A stretch of 64,000 nucleotides of DNA from NCBI RefSeq assembly GCF_001741865.1, contig NZ_CP017147.1:6129001-6193000 (forward strand), read 5' to 3'. Positions 36,661 to 44,992 of this stretch are shown here, one piece after another. The position numbers and the translations under genes were made by a program. The DNA comes from Bosea vaviloviae (lineage in GTDB: Bacteria > Pseudomonadota > Alphaproteobacteria > Rhizobiales > Beijerinckiaceae). The number at the start of each line of letters is the position of its first letter. Positions within the stretch are counted from its first letter, which is position 1. The notes beneath the pieces were generated by a model. The model made no database searches. It was given only the letters and a program-made list of their open reading frames with translations, and had not been told where the DNA came from.

Positions 36661-37608
36661 TCAGGCGGCGGCTGCGCGGCCGGGCATCAGGCCGGCGCCG
36701 GCGAGCGCCTGGGCAATCGCAGTGCGCTCCTCCGCCTCGATCGGCAGAAGCGGCGTGCGCGGATCGGGGTTCGGCAACTTGCCGAGCAGGTGCAGCGCGG
36801 TCTTCATCCGGTTGTGGGCGTCGAGATGGGGCGCGCGGTAGAAGGCGCGGCACAGCGGCCGCAGGCGAGCATTGGCGCGGCGCGCCGCATCGAGATCGCC
36901 GCGCGCCATCGCCTCGAAGATCTCGGCGAGGATCGGCGAGGCGACACTGCCGATGCCCGAGAGGATGCCGTCGCCGCCATAGGCCAGCGAGGCCATCAGC
37001 CAGCTATTATTGGTCGTCAGCACCGTGACCTGGCGGTCGAGCGCGCGCAGCGCCGCCAGATTGTCCTCATAGGCCTGGGGCGTGTCGCTGCCCTCCTTGA
37101 TCGCGATGATGCTCTCGTTCTCGCGGCAGAGGCGCAGCAGGACCTCATGCGAGAAGCCGAGGCCCGAGGTCAGCGAAAGCTGGAACAGCACGATCGGCAA
37201 ACCGGCCGCTTGAGCGACCTCCGCCACGAAACGCGAGGCCATCTCGGGGCGGGCATTGGCGCCCTGGGCGAACAGGGCTGGGGGAAACAGCAACAGCGCA
37301 TCGGCGCCCGCTTGTGCCGCGTCGCGCGCCAGCGCAACGGCGCCCCGCGTATCATCGGCGACGATGCCGGCCACGACCCCGGCCTTGCCGCCTGTCGCAG
37401 TCTTCGCCGCGCCGATGACATGAGCACGTTCCGCGCGCGTCAGCGAGGCGGTCTCGCCCGCGTGGCCGTTGACCACGACGGCGCGGACGCCGTTCGTGCC
37501 GGCAAGCTCCGCGACATGGGCGTGCAGGGCGGCGTCATCGATCGTGCCGGCCCTGTCGAAGGGCGTCAAGGAAGCGGGCCAGATGCCCCCGATGCCTTTG
37601 AGGTCCAT
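36661..37608 (-). CDS. Dihydrodipicolinate synthase family protein lacking the conserved Tyr
   Basis: This 315-residue protein starts at ATG 37608 behind GAGAGGAG. The Schiff-base Lys is present (AIKEGS, K171), but the site of the conserved catalytic Tyr reads LPIVLFQLS, Phe142 replacing Tyr. The carboxylate loop is NGHAGE, as in the paralog at 22045. It forms an operon with the classical DHDPS-family gene downstream and is divergent from the LacI gene. Loss of Tyr suggests altered proton transfer and a non-DapA reaction. Confidence 0.83.
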   Translation of the reverse strand: MDLKGIGGIWPASLTPFDRAGTIDDAALHAHVAELAGTNGVRAVVVNGHAGETASLTRAERAHVIGAAKTATGGKAGVVAGIVADDTRGAVALARDAAQAGADALLLFPPALFAQGANARPEMASRFVAEVAQAAGLPIVLFQLSLTSGLGFSHEVLLRLCRENESIIAIKEGSDTPQAYEDNLAALRALDRQVTVLTTNNSWLMASLAYGGDGILSGIGSVASPILAEIFEAMARGDLDAARRANARLRPLCRAFYRAPHLDAHNRMKTALHLLGKLPNPDPRTPLLPIEAEERTAIAQALAGAGLMPGRAAAA

Positions 37609-37633
37609 GCGGTGCTCCTCTCGCAAGGAAGAC

Positions 37634-37647
37634 TGGAAACGTTTGCG
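37634..37647. promoter_or_regulatory. LacI-type operator candidate 1
   Basis: TGGAAACGTTTGCG contains the near-symmetric AAACGTTT core typical of LacI/GalR operators. It lies 26 bp upstream of the minus-strand DHDPS-family gene, facing the LacI gene. A similar site in inverse orientation lies at 37722. Confidence 0.6.
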
Positions 37648-37721
37648 GAGTGTGATGCCGCAATAGGCGCCAACAATCCATTATTTGGGCTTGCACAGCG
37701 CATATCGCGGCAATAGCGTTC

Positions 37722-37736
37722 TGCAATCGTTTCCAA
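37722..37736. promoter_or_regulatory. LacI-type operator candidate 2
   Basis: TGCAATCGTTTCCAA reads on the other strand TTGGAAACGATTGCA. It matches site 1 (with its neighbouring bases) at 12 of 15 positions. It ends 16 bp before the LacI gene start, suited to autoregulation, and the two sites could support looping across the 144-bp spacer. Confidence 0.6.
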
Positions 37737-37752
37737 TTTAACGGCAGGGCTC

Positions 37753-38805
37753 ATGAGCGTCACGCTCAAAGATGTGGCAGAGGCGGCCCGCGTTTCGGTC
37801 AGCACCGCGTCCCGGGCGCTGGGCGGCGGCGGGCTGGCGAGCGAGCGCACGCAACAGCGCCTGCTGCGCATCGCCGGGGAGCTCGGCTACCGGCCGAACA
37901 CGATCGCGCGCGGCCTGAAGACCGGGCAGTCGCGTCTCGTCGGCCTGCTGATCCACAATCTCGCCAACGCCTCGTTCCAGGTCATGGCGGAAGTGGTGCA
38001 AGCGCGGCTGAAGGCGCTGGGCTACCAGATGCTGCTCTGCATCGCCGGAGACGATCCACAGCAGGAGAGCGACATGCTGGGCACGCTCGCCGACCATCGC
38101 GTCGACGGGCTGATCGTGGTGCCGACCGGCCGCAACGGCGCTCGCCTCGCACAGCTGGAGGCTGGCGATATCCCGGTCGTCTGCGTGGTGCGCCGCGACG
38201 ACGAGGCGGAACTGGAGACCGTGCTCGCGGATGACCCGCAGGGCGCCTATGCCGGCACGCGCTACCTGATCGGCCTCGGGCACCGACGCATCGGCCTCAT
38301 CGTCGGACGGCAAGACACGACCTCCGGCCGCGAACGCCTGTCGGGCTATATCCGGGCGCTGCGCGAGGCCGATATTGCCGTGGACGAAGCCCTGATCCAT
38401 GCCGGGCGCTATGAGCCTGAGACCGGGGCAGTGGCTTGCCGCAAGCTCCTCGACCTCGCCACGCCGCCGACCGCGCTGTTCGTCGCAAACCATGAATCGG
38501 CACTGGGGGTGCTGCGTGTGACGGCCGAGCGCCGCCTCTCGATTCCCGACGATCTGTCGCTGCTCTGCTACGAGGATACGCCCTGGTTCGAGTGGCACCG
38601 TCCCGCGATCAGCGTCGTCGACAACGGCGCGCGCGACCTCGCCAACCTCGCGGTCGACCGGCTGCTGCATCGCATCGAGGCCCGCAATGGTCACAACGCC
38701 GGCAATGGTCACAACGCAGAGGGCGCGCGCGAATACCGCGTCGGCGCCCGGTTGGTGAAGCGCGATTCCTGCCGATCTCTCGCTCCTCAAGCCAGCGAGG
38801 CCTGA
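37753..38805 (+). CDS. LacI-family transcriptional regulator
   Basis: This 350-residue regulator has an N-terminal HTH and hinge (TLKDVAEAARVSVSTASRAL to about residue 55) and a periplasmic-binding-protein-like effector domain beginning SRLVGLLIHNL. It heads the acyl-CoA operon (tautomerase 3 bp downstream) and is divergent from the two DHDPS-family genes. Two operator-like sites lie in the spacer. An in-frame 18-bp duplication (NGHNA repeated) lies near the C-terminus. The effector may be a sugar acid or related metabolite. Confidence 0.92.
   Translation: MSVTLKDVAEAARVSVSTASRALGGGGLASERTQQRLLRIAGELGYRPNTIARGLKTGQSRLVGLLIHNLANASFQVMAEVVQARLKALGYQMLLCIAGDDPQQESDMLGTLADHRVDGLIVVPTGRNGARLAQLEAGDIPVVCVVRRDDEAELETVLADDPQGAYAGTRYLIGLGHRRIGLIVGRQDTTSGRERLSGYIRALREADIAVDEALIHAGRYEPETGAVACRKLLDLATPPTALFVANHESALGVLRVTAERRLSIPDDLSLLCYEDTPWFEWHRPAISVVDNGARDLANLAVDRLLHRIEARNGHNAGNGHNAEGAREYRVGARLVKRDSCRSLAPQASEA
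38683..38718 (+). repeat. 18-bp in-frame tandem repeat inside the LacI gene
   Basis: Two 18-bp units share the core GCAATGGTCACAACGC and match at 16 of 18 positions, encoding RNGHNA then GNGHNA. The insert lies after the effector domain, where length change should be tolerated. Confidence 0.75.
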
Positions 38806-38808
38806 CCG

Positions 38809-39189
38809 ATGCCCTATATCGAAGTCCTCGCTCCGCCCGTATCGCCCACCGGCAAGGCGGCGCTGGCGAAATCGGTGACCGAAGGGTTGATCTCGGCCTT
38901 CGGTGTCGGGCCTGAGACGATCACGCTGTTCTTCCTACCGGTTGCCCCCGGTGACTATGCCCATGCCGGCGAGATGGGCTCGGCACAAACCAGTCAGCGC
39001 ATCCTGCTCAAGGTCCACGCCTATCGCCGCAGCGAAGCGCAGCGCCGAGCCGCCGCCGTGGCGCTGACGCAGGGTGTCTGCGCCGCTTATGGCGTGCCGG
39101 GCGCGGATGTCGCCGTCTACTTCCTCGACCGCGAGAAGGACGAGGTCGCCCACGATTCCAGGCTCGCCAGCGATACGAAGGACGCGTAG
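38809..39189 (+). CDS. Two-repeat tautomerase-superfamily protein
   Basis: This 126-residue protein begins MPYIEVLAPP, giving the N-terminal catalytic Pro of 4-oxalocrotonate tautomerase-like enzymes after Met removal. The length is about twice that of a 62-residue 4-OT monomer. The second half (ILLKVHAYRRSEAQRRAAAVAL) looks like a second beta-alpha-beta unit without a proline start. It is probably a cytoplasmic isomerase or dehalogenase-like step in the acyl-CoA pathway encoded around it. It starts 3 bp after LacI and ends 2 bp before the acyl-CoA dehydrogenase. Confidence 0.75.
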   Translation: MPYIEVLAPPVSPTGKAALAKSVTEGLISAFGVGPETITLFFLPVAPGDYAHAGEMGSAQTSQRILLKVHAYRRSEAQRRAAAVALTQGVCAAYGVPGADVAVYFLDREKDEVAHDSRLASDTKDA

Positions 39190-39191
39190 CG

Positions 39192-40334
39192 ATGGACCGC
39201 TTCTACACGGACGACCAGAAGGCCCTGCGCGAGACGGCGCGCCGCTTCGCGGAAGCCGAGATTCTGCCGCGCGCCGCCGCGATCGACCGCGACGACCGCT
39301 TCGATCGCGCGCTCTACAAGGGCATGGCCGATCTCGGCCTGTTCGGCATCTGCCTGCGCGAGGGCGCCGGCGGGGCGGGGCTGGACTCCATCGCGGCCTG
39401 CATCGCCATGGAGGAGCTGGCGCGCTGTTCCGGCGCCGTCGCAAACGCCTTCGCGATCCCCGTCGAGGCGGTGCTGTTCTTCGACCAGCACGGCACGGAG
39501 GCGCATAAGGCGCTGATCCCGCAGATCCTCAGCGGCGAGATCATCCCCGCCACCGCCGTCACCGAGCCCGACCATGGCTCCGATGTCGCCGGCATCAAGA
39601 CGACCGCCAGCCGCGACGGTAATGGCTGGCTGCTCAACGGCACCAAGGCCTGGGTGACGCTGGGCGGGGTCGCCGACCGGATCATGGTCTTCGCACGAAC
39701 CGGCTCCGAGACCGGGCACAAGGCGATCTCCTGCCTGCTCGTCGACGGCGCGTTGCCGGGGATCGCGCGCGGCAGGAACGAAGAGCTTCTGGGCATGCAC
39801 GGCCTGGAAGACTGCCAGATCGCCTTCGCCGATGTGCGCCTGCCGGCCGACAGCCTGATGGGGCCGGAGAACCAGGCCTTCAAGATGGCGATGAGCAACT
39901 TCAACTTCAGCCGATTGATGATGGCCTCGATGGCGCTCGGCATGGCGCAGGCCGCCTTCGAGGACGCCACCGCCTATGCCAAATCCCGCCGGCAGTTCGG
40001 GCAGGCGATCATCGGCTTCCAGGCGGTGCAGTTCATGCTCGCCGACATGGCTACCGACATCGCCGCGGCGCGCCTGCTGATCCACCATGCCGCGCGCCTG
40101 CATGATGTCGGCCAGCCGATCGCCAAGGAAGCGGCGCAGGCCAAGCTCTTCACCACCGACATGGCGATGAAGCACGTCTCAAACGCGCTCCAGATCCATG
40201 GCGGCAACGGCTATTCGCGCGAATACCGCATCGAGCGGCTGTTCCGCGACGTCCGCCTCGCCCAGATCTATGAGGGCACCAACCAGATCCAGCGCCTCAT
40301 CATCGCCCGGCAGGTCGAGAAGGAGGCTGCATGA
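39192..40334 (+). CDS. Acyl-CoA dehydrogenase
   Basis: This 380-residue FAD enzyme introduces a 2,3-double bond into an acyl-CoA. Family motifs are AVTEPDHGSDVAGIKT near residue 118, the FAD-binding RRQFGQAIIGFQAVQ near 260, and IYEGTNQIQ near 364 with the catalytic Glu. Length and motifs are normal. Its stop overlaps the CoA-transferase ATG. Electrons would go to an electron-transfer flavoprotein not encoded here. Confidence 0.92.
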   Translation: MDRFYTDDQKALRETARRFAEAEILPRAAAIDRDDRFDRALYKGMADLGLFGICLREGAGGAGLDSIAACIAMEELARCSGAVANAFAIPVEAVLFFDQHGTEAHKALIPQILSGEIIPATAVTEPDHGSDVAGIKTTASRDGNGWLLNGTKAWVTLGGVADRIMVFARTGSETGHKAISCLLVDGALPGIARGRNEELLGMHGLEDCQIAFADVRLPADSLMGPENQAFKMAMSNFNFSRLMMASMALGMAQAAFEDATAYAKSRRQFGQAIIGFQAVQFMLADMATDIAAARLLIHHAARLHDVGQPIAKEAAQAKLFTTDMAMKHVSNALQIHGGNGYSREYRIERLFRDVRLAQIYEGTNQIQRLIIARQVEKEAA

Positions 40335-41917
40335 CGCTGAGCATCATCACGGCCGAGCAGGCGGCGGGCCTCGTCCGCGATGCCGACACGCTGATCGTCG
40401 GCGGCAATGGCGGCACCGGCGCGGCAGAGGCGATCCTTGCCGCGCTCGAAGCGCGCTTCCTTGATGGCGCGGGTCCCCATGGGCTGACGCTGATCAATAT
40501 CACCGGCGTCGGCGCCGTCACCGAGAAGGGCCTCTGCCATCTCGCGCATGAGGGCATGATCGCGCGCGTCATCGGCGGCAATTTCGGGCTGCAGGTTCCG
40601 TTCATGCGCCTGGTGCGCGACGAGCTGATCGACGCCTACAACTTCCCCCAGGGCGTGATGAGCCAGCTCTGCCGCGCCATGGCGGCCAAGCATCCCGGCG
40701 TCCTCACCCATGTCGGCCTCAAGACCTATATGGACCCGCGCCAGGATGGCGGGCGCATGAATGCGCGCACCACCCTGCCGCTGGTCGAGCTGCTGGAACT
40801 GCAGGGGCAGGAATGGCTGCTCTACCGCGTGCCCGGCCCGCCGAGCTTCGCCATCATTCGCGGCACCTCGGCGGATGAGGACGGCTATGTCAGCATGGAG
40901 CACGAGGGCACGACGCGCGAGGACCTGTCCATCGCGCAGGCCGTGCACAATGCCGGCGGCACGGTGATCTGCCAGGTCAAGCGCATCGTGAAGCGCGGCT
41001 CGCTCCATCCGCAAATGGTCAAGATCCCGGGCTTCCTCGTCGATCATGTCGTGCTCGAGCCCGAGCAGATGCAGACCTATGGCACGCAATACGATCCCGC
41101 CCGCTGCGGCGAAACGCGGGTGCCCGTCGCCATGATCGCGCCCGATCCGCTCACCGAGCGGCGTGTGGTCGCCCGCCGCGCCGCCTTCGAATTGCGCCCG
41201 CGCGACGTCGTCAATCTCGGCGTCGGCATCTCGGCGATGATCCCGAACGTCGCGGCCGAGGAAGGCATCGAGGATCTGATCACGCTGACGGTGGAGTCTG
41301 GCGTCGTCGGCGGCGTGCCGGGCCATGCGCGTGAGTTCGGCACGGCGATCAATCCGCGCGCCATCCTCGACCAGGCCTATCAGTTCGATTTCTACGATGG
41401 CGGCGGGCTGACCTGCGCTTTTCTCTCCTTCGCCGAGGTGGACGAGGCCGGCAACGTCAACGTCACGCGCTTCGGCGACCGCCGCGACGGCTCCGGCGGC
41501 TTCATCGACATCACCCAGAACGCGAAGCGGCTGGTTTTCAACGGCACCATGACCGGCGGCAAGCTCGATATCGGCGTCGAGAACAACCGCCTTTCGATCC
41601 GCCGCGACGGCGCCTTCCGCAAATTCGTGCCGCAGGTCGGGCAGATCAGCTTCAGCGCGGCGCTCGCCGCCGAGCGCGGGCAGCAGGTCTCCTATGTCAC
41701 CGAGCGGGCGGTGTTCCAGCTCGAACAGGGCGCGGTGACGCTGACCGAGATCGCGCCTGGCGCCCGGCTCGATGAGGACGTGCTGGCGCATATGGGCTTC
41801 CGACCCAGGATCAGCCCGGATCTTCGCGAAATGGATGCGCGCATCTTCCGGCCGGGCCCGATGGGGATTGGCCGCAGCTTCCTCGAACTGCCGGCGCGCA
41901 CGCGCAAGGTCGCCTGA
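40331..41917 (+). CDS. Acyl-CoA:acetate/3-ketoacid CoA-transferase (alpha-beta fused)
   Basis: This 528-residue family I CoA-transferase has both subunit halves in one chain. The N-terminal half has VGGNGGTGAAEAILAALE. The C-terminal half carries VNLGVGISAMIP and the catalytic Glu in TVESGVVGG. It moves CoA between a short acid and a pathway intermediate, providing activation without ATP. It is followed after 10 bp by a MaoC-like hydratase. The group suggests breakdown of a branched or hydroxylated short-chain acid. Confidence 0.9.
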   Translation: MTLSIITAEQAAGLVRDADTLIVGGNGGTGAAEAILAALEARFLDGAGPHGLTLINITGVGAVTEKGLCHLAHEGMIARVIGGNFGLQVPFMRLVRDELIDAYNFPQGVMSQLCRAMAAKHPGVLTHVGLKTYMDPRQDGGRMNARTTLPLVELLELQGQEWLLYRVPGPPSFAIIRGTSADEDGYVSMEHEGTTREDLSIAQAVHNAGGTVICQVKRIVKRGSLHPQMVKIPGFLVDHVVLEPEQMQTYGTQYDPARCGETRVPVAMIAPDPLTERRVVARRAAFELRPRDVVNLGVGISAMIPNVAAEEGIEDLITLTVESGVVGGVPGHAREFGTAINPRAILDQAYQFDFYDGGGLTCAFLSFAEVDEAGNVNVTRFGDRRDGSGGFIDITQNAKRLVFNGTMTGGKLDIGVENNRLSIRRDGAFRKFVPQVGQISFSAALAAERGQQVSYVTERAVFQLEQGAVTLTEIAPGARLDEDVLAHMGFRPRISPDLREMDARIFRPGPMGIGRSFLELPARTRKVA

Positions 41918-41927
41918 AGGGGATGCG

Positions 41928-42398
41928 ATGAGCGCGACCGCGACGACCAATCTCTACTACGAGGATATCGAACTGGGCGCGCAGTTCGAGAGTGCGACGC
42001 ACAGCGTCACGCCCGCCGACATCGCCGCCTTCGCCGACGTCACGCACGATCATCATCCGCTGCATCTGGATGAGGGCTATGCCCGCTCGCGCGGCTTCCC
42101 TGCCGTGATCGCGCATGGGCTCTACGGCCTGTCGCTGATGGAGGGGCTGAAGTCGGAGCTCAGGCTCTATGAGGAAACCTCCGTCGCCTCGCTCGGCTGG
42201 GACGCGGTCCGCTTCAAGGCGCCGGTCGTCGCCGGCGACAGCCTGCGCGTGCGCTTCCGCTTCGTCGAGAAACGCCCGACCCACAATCCCGGCCGCGGCA
42301 TCGTCGTCGAGGCGCTCGACCTGATCAACCAGCGCGACGAGGTGGTGACGGAAGCCCGCCACGTCTCGCTGATCCTGACGCGGCAGGCGGAGGACTGA
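41928..42398 (+). CDS. MaoC-family acyl-CoA hydratase
   Basis: This 156-residue hot-dog-fold protein has the hydratase 2 motif FADVTHDHHPLHLDEGYA, with the catalytic Asp/His pair, and GFPAVIAHGLYG. It starts at 41928 with AAGGGGATG just upstream. It would hydrate the enoyl-CoA formed by the acyl-CoA dehydrogenase, completing a beta-oxidation-like sequence in the operon. Confidence 0.88.
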   Translation: MSATATTNLYYEDIELGAQFESATHSVTPADIAAFADVTHDHHPLHLDEGYARSRGFPAVIAHGLYGLSLMEGLKSELRLYEETSVASLGWDAVRFKAPVVAGDSLRVRFRFVEKRPTHNPGRGIVVEALDLINQRDEVVTEARHVSLILTRQAED

Positions 42399-42522
42399 TC
42401 CGCCGACGCGGGCCCAAGACTGACGAGGCCAATGACAGACGCTGGCCCATGACGACCGAACCAAGAAAAGACCGGGGAAACGCCTGCTCAGCCACTCATT
42501 CTTCTGCACGGGAGACCACGCG

Positions 42523-43359
42523 ATGCGCCTTTTCAAGACCCTTTCCGCCCTCGCCGTCTTCGTCTGCCTGGCGGGCGGCGCCGACGCCCAGAGCTGCACG
42601 TCCAAGGTGCCGGCCGCCAGCCTGATCGAGGCCGGCAAATGGCAGATGGCGATCAACCCGACCTTGCCGCCGCAGCAATTCGTCGACGAGAAGGGCGAAT
42701 TGCAGGGCCTGAACGTCGAGCTCGCCAAGGAGATCGCCAAGCGCATCTGCCTTGAGCCGGTCTTCGTCCGGATGGATTTCCCGCCGATGATCCCGGGCCT
42801 GCGCGCCAGCCGCTTCGACACGATCAACACCGGCCTGTTCTGGACCGAGGAGCGCTCGAAGATCCTGTTCATGGTGCCTTACGCCCAGCAGGCGCTCAGC
42901 ATCTACACCGACCCCAAATCGAGCCTGAAGCTCGAGAAGTTCGAGGATCTCGCCGGGCGCGTCGTCGGTGTGGAGACGGCGACCTACCAGGAGCGCAAGT
43001 CGCGCGAGTTCAATGCCGAGATGGTCGCCAAGGGTCTGAAGCCGATCGATTTCCGGACATTCTCGACCGTCACCGAGACCTCGGCCGCGCTCCGCGCCGG
43101 GCAGCTCGAGGCCGCGATCAACATCAACGAGACCGCCAACGCCCTCGTGCAGCGCGGCATCGCCAAGATCTGGCTGAAGGATGTCGCCGGCACCGACATC
43201 ACCTTCGCCTTCCGCGACAAGAAGGTGGCGCAGGCAGTCGCTGAGGCGCTCACCGCGATCCGCACCGAGGGCGCCTACGACAAGCTGTTCGAGAAGTTCG
43301 GCATGACCAAGCTTGCCGCGGCGAGCTTCGCCATCCGCGGCGACGGCCCGACCAACTGA
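42523..43359 (+). CDS. Polar amino acid-type ABC substrate-binding protein
   Basis: This 278-residue SBP family 3 receptor has a Sec signal peptide (MRLFKTLSALAVFVCLAGGADA, cleavage before QSC). MAINPTLPPQQFVDEKGELQGLNVELAKEI and the second lobe GRVVGVETATYQ are family-typical. It is separated from the MaoC gene by 124 bp, so it may have its own promoter. The partner permease follows directly. Confidence 0.9.
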   Translation: MRLFKTLSALAVFVCLAGGADAQSCTSKVPAASLIEAGKWQMAINPTLPPQQFVDEKGELQGLNVELAKEIAKRICLEPVFVRMDFPPMIPGLRASRFDTINTGLFWTEERSKILFMVPYAQQALSIYTDPKSSLKLEKFEDLAGRVVGVETATYQERKSREFNAEMVAKGLKPIDFRTFSTVTETSAALRAGQLEAAININETANALVQRGIAKIWLKDVAGTDITFAFRDKKVAQAVAEALTAIRTEGAYDKLFEKFGMTKLAAASFAIRGDGPTN

Positions 43360-43378
43360 ACCGGAGAGGGGCGGGAAG

Positions 43379-44104
43379 ATGTTCGACGTCCACGCTTTCC
43401 TGTCCTACCTCACCAACGCCTATCTGCTCGAAGGCGTCCTGGTGACGATCGGCCTGACCGTCACCACCATGATCATCGGGCTCGTGCTCGGCCTCGTGGT
43501 CGCGCTGGCGCGCATGTCGCCGCGCCGCATCTTCTCGGCGCCGGCGGCGTTTTATGTCTGGGTCTTCCGGGGCACGCCGCTCCTGGTGCAGCTCGTCATC
43601 ATCTACACCGCGCTGCCGCAGATCGGCATCCGTTTCGGTGTCCTGATGTCGGCCCTACTCTCGCTCAGCCTCAATGAGGCGGCCTATCTCTCGGAAACGA
43701 TCCGCGGCGGCTTCAACGGCATCGCCAGGGGGCAAAGGGAGGCGGCCAAGGCGCTCGGCCTGTCGCGCTGGCACACATTGCGCCTCGTGCTGCTGCCGCA
43801 GGTGCTGCGCCTGATCATCCCGCCCCTGGGTAATTCGCTGAACGGCCTGCTCAAGGCAACCTCACTGGCCTCGATCATCTCGATGGAGGAGCTGATGCGG
43901 CGCAGCCAGATGCTGATGCAGCAGAAGTTCGAGGTGCTGGAACTCTATCTGGTGGCCGCGGTCTATTATCTCGCGCTGACGAGCTTGTGGAATCTCGTGC
44001 AGGTCAGGCTGGAGGCATATTACGGCCGCGGCTACGGAGAAGCCAGCAAGAGCACACCGGCCTTGAAGCCGGTCCGGCCCGCCGTCACTGGCGAGGCTCT
44101 CTGA
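43379..44104 (+). CDS. Polar amino acid-type ABC transporter permease
   Basis: This 241-residue HisM-type permease starts at 43379 behind GGAGAGGGGCGGGAAG. It has the family motif WVFRGTPLLVQLVIIYTALP and loop SETIRGGFNGIARGQREAAKALG. It ends 3 bp before an interspersed repeat. No ATPase gene follows, unlike the complete system at 16-19 kb, so it either borrows an ATPase or lost one at the junction. Confidence 0.88.
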   Translation: MFDVHAFLSYLTNAYLLEGVLVTIGLTVTTMIIGLVLGLVVALARMSPRRIFSAPAAFYVWVFRGTPLLVQLVIIYTALPQIGIRFGVLMSALLSLSLNEAAYLSETIRGGFNGIARGQREAAKALGLSRWHTLRLVLLPQVLRLIIPPLGNSLNGLLKATSLASIISMEELMRRSQMLMQQKFEVLELYLVAAVYYLALTSLWNLVQVRLEAYYGRGYGEASKSTPALKPVRPAVTGEAL

Positions 44105-44106
44105 TT

Positions 44107-44215
44107 CCAGATCAAGAGCCGTTTCCGATCCAATTGGATCGTTCAATAGCCCTAGCTCCTTGTTTCAACGCGTTTTCTTCACGCGAACCGGAGTCCACTT
44201 CGCTCGAAAACGCCA
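44107..44215 (-). repeat. Interspersed palindromic repeat, copy B (inverted relative to copy A)
   Basis: Read on the minus strand it shares the core GAGCGAAGTGGACTCCGGTT and the tail with palindrome CGATCCAATTGGATCG (44126-44141) with copy A at 1347-1440. Over the tail, GAACGATCCAATTGGATCGG and the following bases are identical. It abuts the end of the amino acid permease gene. Confidence 0.75.
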
Positions 44216-44518
44216 GATGCGACGAGCTCAACGTCGCTCACGCTGCCCGACGCGCAAATCGCGCAGATCTCGGACATCGCGGCCAATGCTCCGCACACGC
44301 CGTCTGCCGGCTTCGAGAACAGGGCCAGCAATCTGGAAAAGGAGAATAGGGCGCTTCCCCCCGAGAGACGTGGGATCGGATGGCTCAGGCGGGACGAGCG
44401 GCTCAGCGACATGGTGCACAGCGCCGGGATCGATCCGGCTATGACGCCGGTGTTCGCGCGGCTCACGCTGCTCTTGAGCGACCGTCACACGGGCTCGCGA
44501 CCGGCGCCACGTCCGTGA
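44156..44518 (+). pseudogene. Coding-like open frame without a start, probable 5'-truncated gene
   Basis: The frame is open from just after a TAG at 44153 to TGA at 44516. It shows no plausible start before an internal ATG late in the frame. Its first third is the repeat element. After about 44216 codon use becomes strongly GC3-biased and protein-like, with segments such as SLTLPDAQIAQISDIAANA and GWLRRDERLSDMVHSAGID. It appears to be a gene tail left after its 5' end was replaced by the repeat. The product is not recognised. Confidence 0.4.
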
Positions 44519-44729
44519 CAATCTCAACGTCCGGCAAACTCACACAGCAGCGCTTGGCCACCACGGCCGCGACCTTAACCAGGTCGACAGACCCGTCGAC
44601 AACAACTGCGCGGAGATCGTGATCAGCGTCGATCATGCTGCGCGCATCGCGACCGAGCTGCTTGGCCATCTCAAGATAGATCAACTGCCCGAGCCGTTGC
44701 AGTTCAGAATCGGAGAGTCCCTCACACAT
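44463..44729 (-). CDS. Hypothetical protein
   Basis: This 88-residue frame starts MCEGLSDSELQRLGQLIYLE and continues with ARSMIDADHDLRAVVVDGS. Codon use is GC3-biased and the predicted protein alternates helices and strands, so it looks real. A longer start at 44783 is possible. It overlaps the tail of the startless frame on the other strand by 56 bp. No family is recognised. It lies in the repeat-rich patch between the catabolic region and tRNA-Glu. Confidence 0.45.
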   Translation of the reverse strand: MCEGLSDSELQRLGQLIYLEMAKQLGRDARSMIDADHDLRAVVVDGSVDLVKVAAVVAKRCCVSLPDVEIVTDVAPVASPCDGRSRAA

Positions 44730-44887
44730 CGCACACACCCGCCTACGGACGCGCTGGCGCCCTCGGACGGTAGATGGTGGCAACGGGTCGGCTGCGCCAG
44801 AGGCTGCGTCAGCGGTGCTGTTGGCCCGGCACTACAGGCCGCGGCCGGCTCTGGCCGGCGGCAAGCTCGATCCCCCACACCGCAGCT

Positions 44888-44945
44888 AGAGCATTTTCGA
44901 GCGAAGTGGACACCGGTTCGCGTGAAGAAAATGCGATAAAACAAG
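44888..44945 (+). repeat. Interspersed palindromic repeat, copy C (core only)
   Basis: Core GAGCGAAGTGGACACCGGTT is flanked by GCATTTTC and its near complement GAAAATGC. It is almost identical to copy D at 46828. It lacks the CGATCCAATTGGATCG tail of copies A and B. Confidence 0.8.
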
Positions 44946-44992
44946 GGGATAGAGAATTTCCGCGATTCGGAGAAACGCGGAAATGCTCTAGC

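Noticed and set aside
40268..41950. 560-residue minus-strand frame
   Set aside because: Antisense of the CoA-transferase gene, which has full family motifs.
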